A model generated the notes under the pieces. That model did no database searches. It had not been told where the DNA came from and saw only the letters and a list, made by a program, of their open reading frames with translations. From Trinickia violacea (lineage in GTDB: Bacteria > Pseudomonadota > Gammaproteobacteria > Burkholderiales > Burkholderiaceae), in contig NZ_CP040077.1 in the NCBI RefSeq assembly GCF_005280735.1, positions 3,968,001 through 4,032,000 on the forward strand: a stretch of 64,000 nt of DNA, in the 5' to 3' direction. Both the position numbers and the translations under genes were made by a program. Position 1 is the first letter of the stretch; each line of letters starts with the position of its first letter. Positions 61,752-64,000 of this stretch are shown in pieces.

Positions 61752-62431
61752 CGACCAACCCGCTCACCGTCACTGCGCCGCATTTGCGCCCGCCCTATCC
61801 GTACATCGCCATCGAAGGGCCGATTGGCGTCGGCAAGACCTCGCTTGCACGCATCTTCAGCGAACGCTGGTCGATGCAGCCGCTCTTCGAACGCCCCGAC
61901 GACAACCCGTTCCTCGAACGCTTCTATCGCGACTCCGCCCGCTACGCGCTCGCGACGCAACTGCAGTTCGCGCTGCAACGCGCTCAGGAAGCACGCGACG
62001 TCATCGCGGCACGCACGGCGGGCACATCGCTGATCGCCGATTTCATCGCGCAGAAGAACGACATCTTCGCGCGCCTCACGCTGCCCGACGACGAGTATCA
62101 GCTCTATCGCACGCTCGCCGCGCATATCGACACGGCCGCGGCGCCGCAGCCCGATCTCGTCGTGTACTTGCAGGCCAGTCCCGAAGTGCTGTTCGCGCGC
62201 ATTCAGAAGCGCGCGCGGCCATCGGAGCTGCAAATCTCGGACGCCTACCTGCGCGCGCTCTGCGACGCGTACAACGAGTTCTTCTATTACTACGACGGCG
62301 CACCCGTGCTGACCGTCAACGCCGAACACCTGAATCCGCTCGAATCGGCGGACGATCTTGCGCTGTTGGTCGACCGCATCGAGACGATGCGCGGGCGCAA
62401 GGAATTCTTCGTCAAAGGCACGTCGCTGTAA
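61748..62431 (+). CDS. Deoxynucleoside kinase family protein
   Basis: 227 residues, dNK/deoxyguanosine-kinase fold. P-loop IAIEGPIGVGKTSLARIF, ERPDDNPFLERFYRD, TSLIADFIAQKNDIFARLTL, and VVYLQASPEVLFARIQKRAR. In betaproteobacteria this gene is regularly located between folK and panB. Substrate (deoxyadenosine, deoxyguanosine or other) not determined. Begins in the folK stop; 43 bp before panB. Confidence 0.9.
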   Translation: MTTNPLTVTAPHLRPPYPYIAIEGPIGVGKTSLARIFSERWSMQPLFERPDDNPFLERFYRDSARYALATQLQFALQRAQEARDVIAARTAGTSLIADFIAQKNDIFARLTLPDDEYQLYRTLAAHIDTAAAPQPDLVVYLQASPEVLFARIQKRARPSELQISDAYLRALCDAYNEFFYYYDGAPVLTVNAEHLNPLESADDLALLVDRIETMRGRKEFFVKGTSL

Positions 62432-62474
62432 TCGGCGGCGCGGTCCTCCTCTTTCTTCACCAACGGAACTCCCC

Positions 62475-63290
62475 ATGACTTATTTGCAGGAAACGAGCCG
62501 GCAAGCCATTACGGTGCCGAAACTGCAAACGATGCGTGATGCCGGCGAAAAGATCGCGATGCTCACCTGCTACGACGCGAGCTTTGCGTCGCTGCTCGAT
62601 CGCGCGGGCGTCGACGTGCTCTTGATCGGCGATTCGCTCGGCAACGTGCTGCAGGGCCAGACGACGACACTGCCCGTCACGCTCGACGACATCGCGTATC
62701 ACACCGCCTGCGTCGCGCGCGCGCAGCCGGGCGCGCTCATCGTCGCCGACATGCCGTTCGGCACCTACGGCACGCCCGCCGATGCGTTCGCAAGCGCCGT
62801 GAAGCTGATGCGTGCCGGCGCGCAGATGGTCAAGCTCGAAGGCGGCGAATGGCTCGCCGAGACCGTGCGCTTTCTCGTGGAACGCTCGGTGCCGGTGTGC
62901 GCGCACGTCGGTCTCACGCCGCAATCGGTGCATGCGTTCGGCGGCTTCAAGGTGCAGGGCAAGACGGAAGCCGGCGCGAACCAGCTCATCCGCGATTCGC
63001 TCGCCGTGCAGCACGCCGGCGCGCAATTGATCGTGCTGGAGGCAGTCCCGACGCTCGTCGGCGCCGAAGTGACGAAGCAATTGAACATTCCGACGATCGG
63101 AATCGGCGCGGGCGTCGATTGCTCGGGGCAGGTGCTGGTGCTGCACGACATGCTCGGAATCTTCCCCGGGAAGCGGCCGCGCTTCGTCAAGGATTTCATG
63201 AATGGACAGCCGAGCATCTTGGCCGCTGTCGAAGCGTACGTCCGCGCGGTGAAGGACGGTTCGTTCCCCGGACCGGAGCACACTTTCTGA
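62475..63290 (+). CDS. panB: 3-methyl-2-oxobutanoate hydroxymethyltransferase
   Basis: First committed step of pantothenate synthesis: hydroxymethyl transfer from methylene-tetrahydrofolate to alpha-ketoisovalerate. 271 residues. Motifs: KIAMLTCYDASFASLLDRAG, LLIGDSLGNVLQGQTTTLPV, VKLEGGEW, AHVGLTPQSVHAFGGFKVQG, LEAVPTLVGAEVTKQL and PTIGIGAGVDCSGQVLVLHD. Probably the last gene of the run pcnB-folK-kinase-panB. Confidence 0.97.
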   Translation: MTYLQETSRQAITVPKLQTMRDAGEKIAMLTCYDASFASLLDRAGVDVLLIGDSLGNVLQGQTTTLPVTLDDIAYHTACVARAQPGALIVADMPFGTYGTPADAFASAVKLMRAGAQMVKLEGGEWLAETVRFLVERSVPVCAHVGLTPQSVHAFGGFKVQGKTEAGANQLIRDSLAVQHAGAQLIVLEAVPTLVGAEVTKQLNIPTIGIGAGVDCSGQVLVLHDMLGIFPGKRPRFVKDFMNGQPSILAAVEAYVRAVKDGSFPGPEHTF

Positions 63291-63389
63291 GTCAGGATGC
63301 GGCCGGAATCGGAAGTTTCGGCCGTTGTACGATGCGACACGGGTAGCCAAACGCGTTGCCGGCGCGAGAGCACGAGCGACCAACGCGAC

Positions 63390-63417
63390 GCCGGAGCGGC
63401 TCCCCTCCGGCATTTTC
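63390..63417 (+). terminator. Possible terminator after panB
   Basis: Perfect 7-bp stem GCCGGAG / CTCCGGC followed by ATTTTC. The T tract is short, so this is tentative. The remainder of 63291-63570 is gene-free and AT-richer around 63440-63560. Confidence 0.45.
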
Positions 63418-63570
63418 AGACGGGACACTTATCGACAGATACCCGCTGATAAACAGATTTCCAGACTATTTAATAGGTTTTTCAGACCTGTCCGATAGCC
63501 CACGGAAGCTCGGTCGACTATCTTGGTCTCTCCACCTGCGGCAACGCCGCTTAATTTATGAGAGACCACC

Positions 63571-63705
63571 ATGAGCCCTTTTTGCCTGATTGACGTGGCG
63601 CAACTTCGCAAAGACGCCACCGCACCGACCCCGAATCGTTTCCACGTATTGTGCGTCCGCATTGCCGGCTGGATGCTGCGCCTTCGCGCTAATCGCCTCG
63701 CCTGA
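63571..63705 (+). CDS. Possible small protein, 44 residues
   Basis: Open frame beginning MSPFCLIDVAQLRKDATAPT and ending in a basic amphipathic helix (RIAGWMLRLRANRLA). A weak purine stretch (AGAGA) lies eight bases before the ATG. It lies on the opposite strand to the edge gene. No family recognised; may be non-coding. Confidence 0.3.
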   Translation: MSPFCLIDVAQLRKDATAPTPNRFHVLCVRIAGWMLRLRANRLA

Positions 63706-63747
63706 TCACACGCCGGGCGCCACTGCGCCACGGCATGTCCAGCGCGG

Positions 63748-64000
63748 CTAGTTCCGTATGACCCGCGCCTGCAACGCACCGCGAAGCGCATTGCAAACGA
63801 TCAACGCTTCCGCATTCAGCAGATCCGCCCGAACGAGCACCCGCTCGGCCGCTTGAAAGCTGGCATCGGCCAGCAGAACACGGCGCATCACACCGGGCAG
63901 CACGCCCGACGACAGCGGCGGCGTCCACCAGCGCCCGTCCCGCTTGACGAAGACATTCGATCGGCCGCCTTCGGTCAGCTCGCCACGCTCGTTGAAAAAC
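63748..64000 (-). CDS. 4-amino-4-deoxychorismate lyase domain (PabC, C-terminal part; gene truncated by window edge)
   Basis: The visible 83 codons end at the stop 63750-63748 and enter from the right edge. They show the class IV PLP lyase ending: ERGELTEGGRSNVFVKRDGR, then PPLSSGVLPGVMRRVLL, RADLLNAEALIVCNALRGAL. The TEGGRSNVF motif is the class-IV signature. In Burkholderiaceae this domain is often the C-terminal half of a PabB-PabC fusion for p-aminobenzoate synthesis; that cannot be tested here. It would link with folK and glyA to folate metabolism. Confidence 0.8.
   Translation of the reverse strand, partial: FFNERGELTEGGRSNVFVKRDGRWWTPPLSSGVLPGVMRRVLLADASFQAAERVLVRADLLNAEALIVCNALRGALQARVIRN

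Overview
The window is a high-GC chromosomal segment from a betaproteobacterium of the family Burkholderiaceae (Burkholderia, Paraburkholderia or Trinickia-like). This rests on gene content and order: xdhABC, hmgA-fahA, nrdR-glyA behind a ZTP riboswitch, ybgC-tolQRAB-pal-cpoB, mutL-miaA-purM-perM-hda-pcnB-folK-panB, and the DUF883/holin-like/DUF3318 trio. I cannot fix the genus from the sequence alone. Most of the segment is core chromosome, with a few accessory patches.

Layout. 1-4215 (-): xanthine dehydrogenase xdhA-xdhB and a short xdhC that runs off the left edge. 4614-8328: an MFS transporter, a cupin, a ParE-type toxin-antitoxin operon with a palindromic operator over its promoter, and a PLP aminotransferase (PucG-like) that fits the purine/ureide theme. 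8329-9294: a lower-GC patch with the degraded start of an AspT-type exchanger gene. 9295-14026: LysR regulator, D-lactate-type dehydrogenase, a conserved hypothetical, a crotonase-family protein and a second MFS transporter. 14219-21898: a beta-propeller surface protein, the homogentisate pathway (hmgA, fahA), a degenerate EAL protein, and a divergent IclR regulator/glutaryl-CoA dehydrogenase pair. 21977-24268: 1-Cys peroxiredoxin and three small membrane or stress proteins. 24306-27069 (-): a five-gene minor-pilin operon. 27230-28966 (-): nrdR and glyA, the latter behind a ZTP riboswitch. 29567-35850: ydfG, then the complete Tol-Pal operon. 36013-36088: tRNA-Lys.

36294-39970 is the most notable accessory block. 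It holds a membrane histidine kinase, an overlapping response regulator with a non-DNA-binding C-terminal extension, and a convergent PLP-dependent synthase of the CqsA/LqsA family. Together they look like a complete alpha-hydroxyketone quorum-sensing system (CqsA-CqsS of Vibrio, LqsA-LqsS-LqsR of Legionella, JqsA-JqsS-JqsR of Janthinobacterium) lying directly downstream of the tRNA gene.

41075-50598 is a full xylose module: galM and the AraC-type regulator xylR on the minus strand, divergent from xylA, xylB and the ABC transporter xylFGH. 50602-52220 has a cytochrome b561 gene remnant, a ParB-like protein and a DedA protein. 52436-63290 is a housekeeping run (mutL, miaA, purM, perM, hda, a HAD hydrolase, pcnB, folK, a deoxynucleoside kinase, panB). 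The right edge cuts a gene with a 4-amino-4-deoxychorismate lyase domain.

Two families of short palindromic repeats recur between genes: a ~33-bp family at 11295, 14171 and 19779, and a second family at 17321 and, as a tandem cluster, at 56765-56930.
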